Below are positions 1 through 9,246 of a DNA stretch of 64,000 bases, one piece after another (positions within the stretch are counted from its first letter, which is position 1; each line of letters begins with the position of its first letter). Under the pieces are notes generated by a model. It had not been told where the DNA came from. It worked only from the letters and a program-made list of their open reading frames with translations, and searched no databases. The position numbers were made by a program, and so were the translations under genes. This DNA is from Tenacibaculum sp. Bg11-29 (GTDB lineage: Bacteria; Bacteroidota; Bacteroidia; Flavobacteriales; Flavobacteriaceae): NCBI RefSeq assembly GCF_002836595.1, contig NZ_PJBB01000003.1:3347001-3411000 (forward strand), read 5' to 3'.

Positions 1-3000
1 TAATGTATATTTTCCTCCTTCTGATAATGTTACGATACTTTCGTTGCTTGTAAAACCATTATCTGATGTCCAAGAATACTTAGAAACATCATTCATAGTA
101 ACATCATATTCTATAGTTTCTCCGTAACATAAAGTAACCTTGTTTGGTACAAGGCTAAAAACAACTTCGTCAGTGTTTTTTATGGTTATTGTTTTTACTA
201 TTGTACAACCTTTTTTATCTGTTATTGTGGCTATATATTCGCCTTTACAAGCATTTACAATAGATTTACCAGTATCTCCCGTATTCCAAGCTACTGTATA
301 TGGTGCTAACCCACCTGCTATATCTAAATTAATAGTTCCTGTACATGTATTGTAGCAATTTACATCTGTTACATTTACATTTATTGTTAATGGACTTGTG
401 TTTTCTAATACAATGTTTTGTGTTGTTTGACATCCATTGGCATCTGTAATCATTACAAAATAGCTACCTAAAGACATGTTTGTAATATTTTGAGTTGTAG
501 CACCTGTACTCCAAAAATACTTATATGGTAATGTACCTCCTGTTGTATTTGCAGTAATTGTCCAATCATTAGCTGTACCACAATTACCTGGGGTGCTTTC
601 TAATTCAGTTTTTAAAAGTTCTGGTTGAGATATTAGTATAGCAACACTTTGTTTTTGATTATTCTCACTATCTTTTATCACCAAATAATAACTTCCTTTT
701 TTTACGTTAGTTAAAATTACTTCATTGGATATAAGCGTATTTTCACTATCATACCAAGTATACTGATAAGGTATAACTCCTCCTGTTACCGTTGCTTTAA
801 CACTAGCTTCTGAACCACCATTACATAATATTATGTTGTTTTGATTTAATGTTATTAGTAATTCTTCTGGTTCACCTAAATTATAGGTTTCTTGTAATTT
901 ACATCCTTTTTTATCTGTAACAAAGAAGGTGTATTTTCCGGCAGGAATGTCAGTAATACTTTTTGTATTCCCTATTACGATTCCGTTTTCATCTTTCCAT
1001 TCAAATATATCTGGTTGATCCCCTCCAATAACTTCAACTTCAATTTTTCCATTAGATAATCCTTTTCCTGTAGGTCTTTTAAATAAATTTAATGAAATTT
1101 TATATTCACTTGGTTGTGCTATTGTAATTAACACTTTTTTACTACAACCATTTTCATCGGATACTGTTACATTATAATCTCCAGATGTTAATGAAGATAC
1201 GTCTTCTGTTCTTTGTCCGTTACTCCAAACATAAGTATATATGCCTGTTCCTCCTGAAACTGATAAATTAATCGCTCCATCATTTCCTGAATAACAAGTA
1301 ACATCTTGCTTCGTATACGTTACAATTACTTCATCGTTTTGTAGTAATTCAAAATCGTCATATGAAGTATTTCCTTTTTCATCTTCTACCACCAATCGAT
1401 ATGCTCCTGCTTTTTTCGTTAATGTTGTTAGCTCACCAATTACTGTAGTTAGATCATTTTTGTTATACCATTTATAGGTGTAAACTGGTGTTGGTGCTGA
1501 ATATCCTCCTGTAACGGTAGCATTTAAAGTTCCGTTTTCACCATTACATCGAATTGCTGTTTGTAAACCTAATTTTACTATTAATTTTTCTGGTTGGTGT
1601 ATCGTGTATTCTTTTTGTAATTGACAACCGTTTGCATCAGTTATTGTCATTTCATAAGTAATTCCTAAGACTGTCCCTGCTAATCCTGTAACCAAATTAG
1701 ACATTGCTACTACGGTACCTAAACTTTTTTCTATTAATGAGTAATTATAATGTGGTGATCCAGATGGATCGAATGGTGTACCGCCTAGTACGTCTATTTT
1801 TATACTTCCATCACTTACTTCAAAACCGGTTGCATTTGTAACTACTTCTGTTGCAGAATCTATTGACAATTCAGATGCTGGTTGATTTATTGTTATAATT
1901 TCTTCTAATGGTATACTAGGACAGTTATTCGTATCTTGTACTATAACTTTGTATTGTCCTGCTTCTCTACCTATTAAATCTTTTGATGTAGAAATTGGCG
2001 TTGTAGTACCTATTTTATACCATTCATAAACATAAGCTCCTGTACCACCAACAACATCCAGTGTTATAGCTCCTGTTGTATTCCCATGGCAATCTACATC
2101 TGTTATTACAGGGGTATTTATTATAACTTTATTTGGTTCGCTTAATTTAACTTTGTCATATACTTTTATTCCTAGTCCATTTCTATCAGTTACCTCTACT
2201 CCGTAATCTCCCGCAACTAAACCTTCTACTGTTATATTTGTTTCTCCTGACAAAAAAGATTTAGATCCGTTTGATAAAACTTCATACCAATGATATGTAT
2301 AAGGTACCAATCCTCCACTTACTGTAACTTCTAATTTACCATCTGCATCACCGTTACAGAATAAGACTCCGTCGGTTGGTATAGTTACTGTTGCTATTAA
2401 TTCATCTGGTTGACTTAATGTTTGAGATATTTCATCGGTACATCCTTTAGCATCTGTAACCATCACTTTGTATGTTTCTGCTCCAATTCCTATAAGATCT
2501 TCCGAAGTTCCTACTTGTATACCTAAACTGTTTGTCCATACATAACTGTAGCCTCCATTACCTCCTGTAACTGATATATTAATACTACCATTTGTTCCGT
2601 TAAATGATAATGGATCTTTTGCGCTATCTAGTGCAACAATAAGATCATCGATAGGCTCATTAATAGTATATGTTTGTGCTACACTACATAGTTTAGCATC
2701 TGTAACTATTACTTTATAACTTCCTTTAAGTTGTGCTGTAATATCTTTGGTTGTCGCTATTTCAGTATCGCCAATATCTTTCCATGAATATGTGTAAGGC
2801 TGTGTACCTCCTGTAACAGTTAATTGTATATTTCCATCATTACCACCTTTACATGAAACGTCTTTAATGGTTTCTGCTATTGATAATGGTTGTATTGGCT
2901 GAGTAATAATAACTTCAGTAGAGTTTTTAATTTCTACAGGATTAAAATCATAAATAACAGTTACTTTTACTATATAAGTACCTTCAGAAACAGTTATTGA

Positions 3001-4482
3001 AGCAGTGCCTGGAGTTGGAATTGCTATAACACCTGTTCCTACTTTAGTCCATTCATAGTGATATTTATTACTTGCTCCTCCGATGACTTTTGCTGTAATT
3101 GTTCCATCATTTCCTCCAAAACAACTAACATGTGTTTTATCAAAATCAATTTCAATTGGAGCAGGATCTGAGATTACTATTTCTTCTTCATTAATACATC
3201 CCTCATCATCTGTTATTATTAATATGTATGTATCTGCTCTTAAATTATTAAATAATTTAGGAACTCCTAATCCTGGAAATGAGCCTGATAAATCTACAGC
3301 ATTAGGTGCAGTAGTATTTGCGCCTTTAAATGAGTAGGTATAATTTGGGTTTGGTGTACCTCCTGTTACCGAATATTCTACAAAACCATTTACACCACCC
3401 GTAGATGTAGTATTCCCTTGAATTCCTGGTGTAGGTGTAATTATTAACGGACTAATTGGCTCTTCAATAGTAAAAGTTTTAAACCCTCTAACACAATTAT
3501 TAGCATCTTTAACCTTTACATTATAGGTACCAACACTTAAATTATTTATTGCTTTAGTATTTGTAAATGTACCTGGTACTGGAGTATATGTAATACCTGA
3601 ACTAGCATTATTTAATAATAAGCTATAAGGAACTGTACCACCTGTAGCTTGAATCTCAACTGAACCATCATCATCTGATGGATCTGTATTATTACAACTT
3701 ACATCTTTTATACTATCTGATACTATATTAATGGTTAATGATGCAGCCGGTTGTGTTACTATTATATCCTTATACTCTTTAGAAACATACCTATCAGAAA
3801 CAACAACCCTATAATTTCCAGCAGGGTATCCTGTAAAAGTGCATGAATTATATGTGGTTTCATTGTAATTTACAGATTGTTCTTCTTGTAATATTCCACC
3901 TAAAAATAGTGCTACTTTATACTTTCCTGAATTCACTATTGGTTTTATTCCTCCTTTTACTGAAATTGTTATTTTTCCTTTATCTCCTTTACATTTAATA
4001 GCTTCTGGTGAAGCTGAAATTTCTAATAATGTTGGATTTTTTAATACTACTGTTTTACTTATAGTGTTACAAGCTGTAACTGGAGATGAACTATAATTTG
4101 CATCACGTATTTCAACTACATAATTCCCTGGAAGTAGATTATCTACAATTCTTTCTTCATTCGCATTATTAATATCTCTATTACTCTCTGCTAACGGTGT
4201 AGTACTACCATCTTTATAAACATAAAACTTATAAGGAGCTGTTCCGCCTGTTGGAACAATACTTAATACTCCTCTTTTATTTATAGCAATTTCTGTACCT
4301 GTATTATGTTCTTTAATTACTGTTTCTACCTCTGTAGATAATCCTACCCCAGCATCAGGTCCTAAAATTTGTATTTTATAATACAAACTTAAATCATTAG
4401 GATCTGTTTCTTGCCCTTGCATTGTTGTTATCGCCAACATTGCGAAAAGTATATATAAAAATGAAAATATTTTTTTTGTCAT
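1..4482 (-). CDS. Giant SprB-repeat cell-surface adhesin (partial, C-terminus outside window)
   Basis: About 1494 residues are visible and the frame is still open at the left edge. The start is the ATG at 4480-4482, giving a Sec signal peptide (residues 1-23, ending near TTMQGQ). From about residue 110 the protein is built of roughly 15 diverged SprB-type repeats. Each has a Cys-rich entry (VxCxGxxDG), a VxGGTxPYxYxW core and an exit of the form GxYxVxVxDxxGC. In Flavobacterium johnsoniae SprB is the mobile gliding adhesin exported by the T9SS, and the same repeat family occurs in many large flavobacterial surface proteins. The C-terminal sorting domain and any sprF partner would lie to the left. 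It is last in a five-gene minus run, 7 bp after the preceding stop. Being SprB itself rather than another SprB-repeat adhesin cannot be decided here. Confidence 0.85.
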   Translation of the reverse strand, partial: MTKKIFSFLYILFAMLAITTMQGQETDPNDLSLYYKIQILGPDAGVGLSTEVETVIKEHNTGTEIAINKRGVLSIVPTGGTAPYKFYVYKDGSTTPLAESNRDINNANEERIVDNLLPGNYVVEIRDANYSSSPVTACNTISKTVVLKNPTLLEISASPEAIKCKGDKGKITISVKGGIKPIVNSGKYKVALFLGGILQEEQSVNYNETTYNSCTFTGYPAGNYRVVVSDRYVSKEYKDIIVTQPAASLTINIVSDSIKDVSCNNTDPSDDDGSVEIQATGGTVPYSLLLNNASSGITYTPVPGTFTNTKAINNLSVGTYNVKVKDANNCVRGFKTFTIEEPISPLIITPTPGIQGNTTSTGGVNGFVEYSVTGGTPNPNYTYSFKGANTTAPNAVDLSGSFPGLGVPKLFNNLRADTYILIITDDEGCINEEEIVISDPAPIEIDFDKTHVSCFGGNDGTITAKVIGGASNKYHYEWTKVGTGVIAIPTPGTASITVSEGTYIVKVTVIYDFNPVEIKNSTEVIITQPIQPLSIAETIKDVSCKGGNDGNIQLTVTGGTQPYTYSWKDIGDTEIATTKDITAQLKGSYKVIVTDAKLCSVAQTYTINEPIDDLIVALDSAKDPLSFNGTNGSINISVTGGNGGYSYVWTNSLGIQVGTSEDLIGIGAETYKVMVTDAKGCTDEISQTLSQPDELIATVTIPTDGVLFCNGDADGKLEVTVSGGLVPYTYHWYEVLSNGSKSFLSGETNITVEGLVAGDYGVEVTDRNGLGIKVYDKVKLSEPNKVIINTPVITDVDCHGNTTGAITLDVVGGTGAYVYEWYKIGTTTPISTSKDLIGREAGQYKVIVQDTNNCPSIPLEEIITINQPASELSIDSATEVVTNATGFEVSDGSIKIDVLGGTPFDPSGSPHYNYSLIEKSLGTVVAMSNLVTGLAGTVLGITYEMTITDANGCQLQKEYTIHQPEKLIVKLGLQTAIRCNGENGTLNATVTGGYSAPTPVYTYKWYNKNDLTTVIGELTTLTKKAGAYRLVVEDEKGNTSYDDFELLQNDEVIVTYTKQDVTCYSGNDGAINLSVSGGTGIYTYVWSNGQRTEDVSSLTSGDYNVTVSDENGCSKKVLITIAQPSEYKISLNLFKRPTGKGLSNGKIEVEVIGGDQPDIFEWKDENGIVIGNTKSITDIPAGKYTFFVTDKKGCKLQETYNLGEPEELLITLNQNNIILCNGGSEASVKATVTGGVIPYQYTWYDSENTLISNEVILTNVKKGSYYLVIKDSENNQKQSVAILISQPELLKTELESTPGNCGTANDWTITANTTGGTLPYKYFWSTGATTQNITNMSLGSYFVMITDANGCQTTQNIVLENTSPLTINVNVTDVNCYNTCTGTINLDIAGGLAPYTVAWNTGDTGKSIVNACKGEYIATITDKKGCTIVKTITIKNTDEVVFSLVPNKVTLCYGETIEYDVTMNDVSKYSWTSDNGFTSNESIVTLSEGGKYTL

Positions 4483-4762
4483 AGCTAACTTAATTTTTTC
4501 TAGCAAAACATCCTTTGGTGTCTTGTATTTTTATTCTGTATTCAGTCTTTTTTTCTAAATTCTCAATAATGGTAGTTGGCCCTGTAAAAATTGTCCAATT
4601 TCTATAAAGGGTTACACTGGTACCATTAACTTCGTAAATTATATATTTATACTTACTGGTTTCTCCACTAGTGATATCTAATTTTATTTCCCCATTTTTT
4701 GCACCAACACAAGTTTCATCACTAAATTTAGTTGCAGTAAAATTCACGTTTTTTGCTGAAAA
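4478..4762 (-). repeat. Direct repeat copy 1 (C-terminal SprB-like module plus next gene start)
   Basis: About 270-285 bp that match 5829-6113 at roughly 92% identity by eye. It covers the last ~85 codons of the 4490-5833 gene, the spacer with GTTAGCT before the ATG, and the first codons (MTKKI) of the adhesin. Confidence 0.85.
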
Positions 4763-5833
4763 TATTTCAAAGACAGGAGTTTCAACCAGTGATTTCCAAT
4801 AATTATCATTTGCATCTGGCAAAGGGTCTGGTGGTTGCGTATTTTTATTTATGGATTGGTATTTAAAAAAATATTTACCTGTATCAATATCGAAAGGCCA
4901 AACAAAACCGTATTTACTTCCTCCATTATTTACTAAATTGGTCTCTATAGAGCTTTGTCCCATCAATAAATTTCCATTAACTAAATCTTCTTTAAATAGA
5001 GTAACTACCAATTTTTCGTCAGTTGCTATATCTATGTCACGTCCTAAGTTTAGTGAAATTCTACCATCAGTATTATACACACATGATGTTTTTATTTTGT
5101 TATAATATTCCTTAAATTCTGGTGAACAGTCTGATACTTGATACGTTTTAGCAGATACAAATTTATCACTGGCTTTATGCCCAGTTCTAATTTTTAAAGA
5201 TCTTTGTGGTGCGGCTGGAGCAAGGTCAATAATACTTATACCCTCTGTAGCATATAAATCGCCTACATTTACACTAATATTTGTAACTGCACTTGCATAT
5301 TCTTTCCAATCACCGTCTGAAGGGCTGGTTTTACTACCTATATAATATTGCCAATCATAACCACCGCTTAATTCTAATGTGTTTCTAGCACATACGGTAT
5401 TATCACCTATTGCGAGTTCATCAATAATATGAAGAGGGTACATTTTTTGATAAAAACTGCAGCCACTAAAATATAAAATACCATTATTAAAATTAGCTTT
5501 TAAGACCTCTTGTTCTCTTTCGTAAGTACAATCTGGAAAGTTATTAATACGGATAGCTGTGTTATTTACTTTTATTGTTACATCTGTAAAACTATCTTGA
5601 ATAGGCATAAAATTAAAATACACATTACCTACAGTTGAAGAACTTGCAAAGAAACTTGTTGATCCAATAAATCCAACATTTGAAGATACATACATTTCAC
5701 CATTATTAGCATGCAAATAACCAGTAACATTTGTTTCTATTAAATAACCATAGTCAGTAACTTGGGCTTGTATTCTTGTTATGAACATTAATACGAAAAG
5801 CATACATAAAAATAAAATTATTTTTTTTGTCAT
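4490..5833 (-). CDS. Secreted protein with C-terminal SprB-like module (SprD-position paralogue)
   Basis: 447 residues. The frame is open further upstream, but the ATG at 5831-5833 gives a clean signal peptide (MTKKIILF... to about ARIQAQ) and lies 11 bp after the upstream stop. The middle is beta-rich with scattered Cys and has no domain I can name. The last ~85 residues (from VNFTATKF) resemble one diverged SprB repeat, ending in a GCFARKN tail. That module is nearly identical to the end of the next gene upstream. In F. johnsoniae sprC and sprD sit immediately upstream of sprB and support its function. Position and size suggest an analogous role, but I did not recognise sequence homology, so this is inference. 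No sorting domain follows the SprB-like module. Confidence 0.7.
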   Translation of the reverse strand: MTKKIILFLCMLFVLMFITRIQAQVTDYGYLIETNVTGYLHANNGEMYVSSNVGFIGSTSFFASSSTVGNVYFNFMPIQDSFTDVTIKVNNTAIRINNFPDCTYEREQEVLKANFNNGILYFSGCSFYQKMYPLHIIDELAIGDNTVCARNTLELSGGYDWQYYIGSKTSPSDGDWKEYASAVTNISVNVGDLYATEGISIIDLAPAAPQRSLKIRTGHKASDKFVSAKTYQVSDCSPEFKEYYNKIKTSCVYNTDGRISLNLGRDIDIATDEKLVVTLFKEDLVNGNLLMGQSSIETNLVNNGGSKYGFVWPFDIDTGKYFFKYQSINKNTQPPDPLPDANDNYWKSLVETPVFEIFSAKNVNFTATKFSDETCVGAKNGEIKLDITSGETSKYKYIIYEVNGTSVTLYRNWTIFTGPTTIIENLEKKTEYRIKIQDTKGCFARKN

Positions 5834-6113
5834 AGCTAACTTATTTATTTTCTTGCAAAACATCCTTTGGTGTCTTGTACTTTTATTCTGTATTCAGTCT
5901 TTTTTTCTAAATTCTCAATAATGGTAGTTGGTCCTGTAAAGGTTATCCAATTTCTATAAAGTGTTACACTAGTACCATTAACTTCGTAAATTATATATTT
6001 ATACTTATTGGTTTCTCCGCTAGTAATAGCTAATTTTATTTTTCCGTTTTTTGCACCAGCACAAGTTTCATTACTAAATTTAGTTGCTGTAAAATTTACA
6101 TTTTCTGCTGGTA
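5829..6113 (-). repeat. Direct repeat copy 2 (C-terminal SprB-like module plus next gene start)
   Basis: Partner of 4478-4762. It covers the end of the 5845-7143 gene, the spacer and the MTKKI start of the 4490-5833 gene. The unit crosses a gene boundary, so it points to a tandem duplication or gene conversion rather than independent domain conservation. Confidence 0.85.
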
Positions 6114-7143
6114 ATATTATAAATGGATTATCTGGTTTTGGAAACTCAAGACTTGCCCAACTAGGATCAGTTGAACTAATTTTACCCGTACCTATTAACG
6201 TTTGATATTTAAGTTTATATTTTCCTGAGGGTAATTTTCCTTTCCAAGTATAGCTATATGTTCCATTTAAATTATCTATTAAACTTGTTATTTCTTCTTG
6301 ACCATTTTGTGGAATATCATAATTATTAGGTAAAAACTCATAATATAATGTAGCTATTAACTTTTCATTAGGGGCCAAATCTCTATCTATAGTAAAAGTA
6401 AATACCCCATCATCTTTATAATTACATGTTGTTTTTTGAGGAATAGGGATACCAACCAATCCAGGTGAGCATTCTGTTAATTGAATTGTATAATTCTGAA
6501 TAGAATATATAACTTCACTAGTAAAAAGCGCTGTAAATTTAAATCGTAATTGCAGGTTACCTGTGAATTGATTACGCCAATCATTTCCAAAAACATCTAA
6601 TAAACTTACATTTAATGGATATCTATCTTGAAAATTAGGGAGAGTCTCCCAACGATTAGAAGCATTCATATACTCCCAAACTATACCTTTTATATTATGA
6701 TCAACTCCATCCGAATGTTGAGGGAATAATTCTTGTTTTTCACATCGTCTATCTATTGGGGCTTCTATTTTTGGTAATAAAACAGCATGATAACTTAAAG
6801 GTAAACAACTAAACGGCTCAATATCGGCTTCCACCTCTATCTTATCAAAAAAAATAATCCTATTGAAAAACTCAATTCCATCACAATGATCAAGATATTG
6901 TCCACATGGACCTCCACAATCATTACTAGGATCGTCATTATAAAAATGAATATAATCTAATTTTATATCAACTGATGTGTCTACTAAATTATATTTTCCT
7001 TTATAATAAGACAAACTGTACCAAGAATTGTCATATCTACTTGAATACCCTTCTGTTGATGAGTTTAAAACATACAACTCGGATTGAGAAAAACCAGCAA
7101 AATATATTAGTGAAAAGAAGATATAAATTATTTTTACTTTCAT
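5845..7143 (-). CDS. Secreted protein with C-terminal SprB-like module (SprC-position paralogue)
   Basis: 432 residues with an N-terminal signal peptide (MKVKIIYIFF..., cut near FAGFSQ). The body is beta-rich and unrecognised, with a Cys cluster around residues 55-70 (DCGGPCGQ). The last ~85 residues form the SprB-like module shared almost word for word with the downstream gene. The shared DNA continues through the intergenic spacer into the next gene's start. It starts 9 bp after the FN3 protein's stop in the same minus run. A support role for the adhesin, as for SprC of F. johnsoniae, is plausible from order alone. Confidence 0.7.
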   Translation of the reverse strand: MKVKIIYIFFSLIYFAGFSQSELYVLNSSTEGYSSRYDNSWYSLSYYKGKYNLVDTSVDIKLDYIHFYNDDPSNDCGGPCGQYLDHCDGIEFFNRIIFFDKIEVEADIEPFSCLPLSYHAVLLPKIEAPIDRRCEKQELFPQHSDGVDHNIKGIVWEYMNASNRWETLPNFQDRYPLNVSLLDVFGNDWRNQFTGNLQLRFKFTALFTSEVIYSIQNYTIQLTECSPGLVGIPIPQKTTCNYKDDGVFTFTIDRDLAPNEKLIATLYYEFLPNNYDIPQNGQEEITSLIDNLNGTYSYTWKGKLPSGKYKLKYQTLIGTGKISSTDPSWASLEFPKPDNPFIILPAENVNFTATKFSNETCAGAKNGKIKLAITSGETNKYKYIIYEVNGTSVTLYRNWITFTGPTTIIENLEKKTEYRIKVQDTKGCFARK

Positions 7144-7152
7144 AATGTAACC

Positions 7153-9246
7153 TTAGTATTTCACTTCAATTTTTTTGATAGCACCTAAACTACCATCAAT
7201 AAATACAGGCCTAAAAATATAATTATATATATTATTAGGTTTTACATCTTCATCTGCAACTCTATTAATGCTTGGTAATACATTTCTTAGTAAAGACATT
7301 TTATCATTTTTACTACCTTTATATATCATAATTTCAACAATAGCCTTTTCATCTATCACTTTCCAAAACAATTCTATAAATCCATTTTGTTTATCTACAT
7401 AACTCCCAATATTTTTAACACCAGTTAATAGCTTAAACCTTGGTACTTCAATAGTTATTGATTTGGTGTTTATAGATTTTAAATTACTTTCATCTACCGC
7501 TTTTATCAGGTAATTATAATCCGTTGCTCCTTCTACATTAGAATCTTGCCAATCTGTATATTCAATTTTAAGTGAATCTTTAGGCAAAGTTGCAATTAAA
7601 TTATAGTTAATACTGTCTCTAATTTTTCTATAAACTTCGTGTCTTTCAACATCATTACTTTGACTATTTGCCCATGTTAAATACACATTTTCTTTACTAA
7701 CTTTATAAGAAGTTATAACAGGAGGAGCTGGCGGTATAAAATCGGGCTTCTTTAATGTTAAAATATCCGAATATTTAGACATATTAAAACGTTTATCTAC
7801 CGCTACCACTTTATAATACACTTTATTATTAAGACTTTTAACAGATACACTATCATAAAATGTAGTTGCTACATGTGGCTTTACTGTTAGCTGACTGTAT
7901 TCTTCGTTTTTATTATTTCCTTTAAATATTCTATAACCCAACATATCTGGCTCTACATTTGCTTTCCAATTTAAAGTAACAACCCCCAAACTATCTACTT
8001 TACCTTCTAAGCCTACTGGCTTTACTGGTGGTATAGAATCTACAGGTTGAACCAGTACAGGGTATGAGGTTCTACTATTACCTTGTTTACCAATGGCAGT
8101 AATTGTAAAGTAATTTGTAGGATCTAATTTATCGTATTGTATTTTTCTAGTTTTAACAGATATATTTCTAATTACTGTTTTGTAATTTCCATCTGCTTTG
8201 TTACTTTTATTCAGTTCAAATCCCTTTATAAATTTATTACCTTCTTTTAAAAATTCCCATTTAAGGAGTACACTTTTATTTTCATTAACGACTTCTTTTG
8301 TCTTTATTCTTGGTACATAGGCTAAAACTTTCACCGCTTTTCCTGAAATCACTTCTGATGCTGGACTTAATTCACCAAAAGGTGTCCTACCTTTTACTCT
8401 ATAATAATATGTTTTGTTATTTACTATAGAATCGATATAATAAATTCTTTTACTATTAGTTTTCCCTCCACTATTTAGTGTTGTATAAGGCAATTTATTA
8501 ACTTTACTAAACAATTCCCCATCTTCTGAACGCTCTATAAAGTAGCTATTATACTCTCGCTTATAAATTGCATAATTCCAATTTAACATTACTTTTTTAT
8601 CTGTAAAAATAGCTGCCAAATCTACTGGTTTAGGCAATTTAGTATAGTCTTGTAATCCTACAAAAACACCGCCATCTTTTATATCTATCTCATTTTTAGG
8701 TACTAGAGAAAAAACTTTATAAACATATTTTTCAGTAGCTTTTACATTAAGGTCTTCAAAACCTAAACCTGCAAGTTGTGCTACTTTAAAATCCTGATCA
8801 GCAACATACAACCCCCAAGTAAACCGTTGTTCTTGTTCTTGAGACATATTAATTATACCTTGTAGCGTACCAACTCCTTCTACATTAAAACTTTCTCCAA
8901 ATAATGATTGTGCCATTACAGCCGCATTACTATTGCTCTTCATTATTTTTAACCACTCTTCTTTTTGTGCTGGTTTAAAAACGCCTAAATCTTTTTCTAT
9001 AGGTTTTGATAGCGATTGACCAGCAATACTAATTGTATATCGTTTAACCTTATAACCATATTTACTAAGTTTTCTATAAGCTATTGGTGTTGTTGGTCCC
9101 CATCGTAACATTATTTTATTACTAGTAAGTGGTCTTGCCAAAACCATTATTTCATTTTTTTTAGAAGATTTTTGAGAAAAACTTAGTTGAACTAACAACA
9201 TAAAAATCAACAATAAAATATTTTTTTCTTTTTTATAAAACAACAT
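7153..9246 (-). CDS. Secreted fibronectin type III repeat protein
   Basis: 697 residues. Signal peptide 1-24 (lipid-like stretch LLLIFMLLVQLSFS, cut near FSQ). From about residue 200 at least four FN3-like modules of 90-100 residues can be seen. Each opens with a Pro-rich strand (PKPVDL, PRIKTK, PVKPVG, PAPPVI), has a central LxW (VMLNWN, VLLKWE, VTLNWK, VYLTWA) and closes with a YYYRV-type strand. A fifth, more diverged module ends the protein. There is no enzymatic motif and no T9SS sorting domain. Its ATG overlaps the stop of the 1582-residue gene by one base (TAATG), so the two are probably translationally coupled. A role as a periplasmic or surface scaffold for the downstream adhesin is inferred. 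Confidence 0.8.
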   Translation of the reverse strand: MLFYKKEKNILLLIFMLLVQLSFSQKSSKKNEIMVLARPLTSNKIMLRWGPTTPIAYRKLSKYGYKVKRYTISIAGQSLSKPIEKDLGVFKPAQKEEWLKIMKSNSNAAVMAQSLFGESFNVEGVGTLQGIINMSQEQEQRFTWGLYVADQDFKVAQLAGLGFEDLNVKATEKYVYKVFSLVPKNEIDIKDGGVFVGLQDYTKLPKPVDLAAIFTDKKVMLNWNYAIYKREYNSYFIERSEDGELFSKVNKLPYTTLNSGGKTNSKRIYYIDSIVNNKTYYYRVKGRTPFGELSPASEVISGKAVKVLAYVPRIKTKEVVNENKSVLLKWEFLKEGNKFIKGFELNKSNKADGNYKTVIRNISVKTRKIQYDKLDPTNYFTITAIGKQGNSRTSYPVLVQPVDSIPPVKPVGLEGKVDSLGVVTLNWKANVEPDMLGYRIFKGNNKNEEYSQLTVKPHVATTFYDSVSVKSLNNKVYYKVVAVDKRFNMSKYSDILTLKKPDFIPPAPPVITSYKVSKENVYLTWANSQSNDVERHEVYRKIRDSINYNLIATLPKDSLKIEYTDWQDSNVEGATDYNYLIKAVDESNLKSINTKSITIEVPRFKLLTGVKNIGSYVDKQNGFIELFWKVIDEKAIVEIMIYKGSKNDKMSLLRNVLPSINRVADEDVKPNNIYNYIFRPVFIDGSLGAIKKIEVKY

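Noticed and set aside
140..3337. Short plus-strand ORFs opposite the adhesin (140-355, 3083-3337)
   Set aside because: They are antisense shadows of the SprB-repeat reading frame, have no family features and lack upstream signals.
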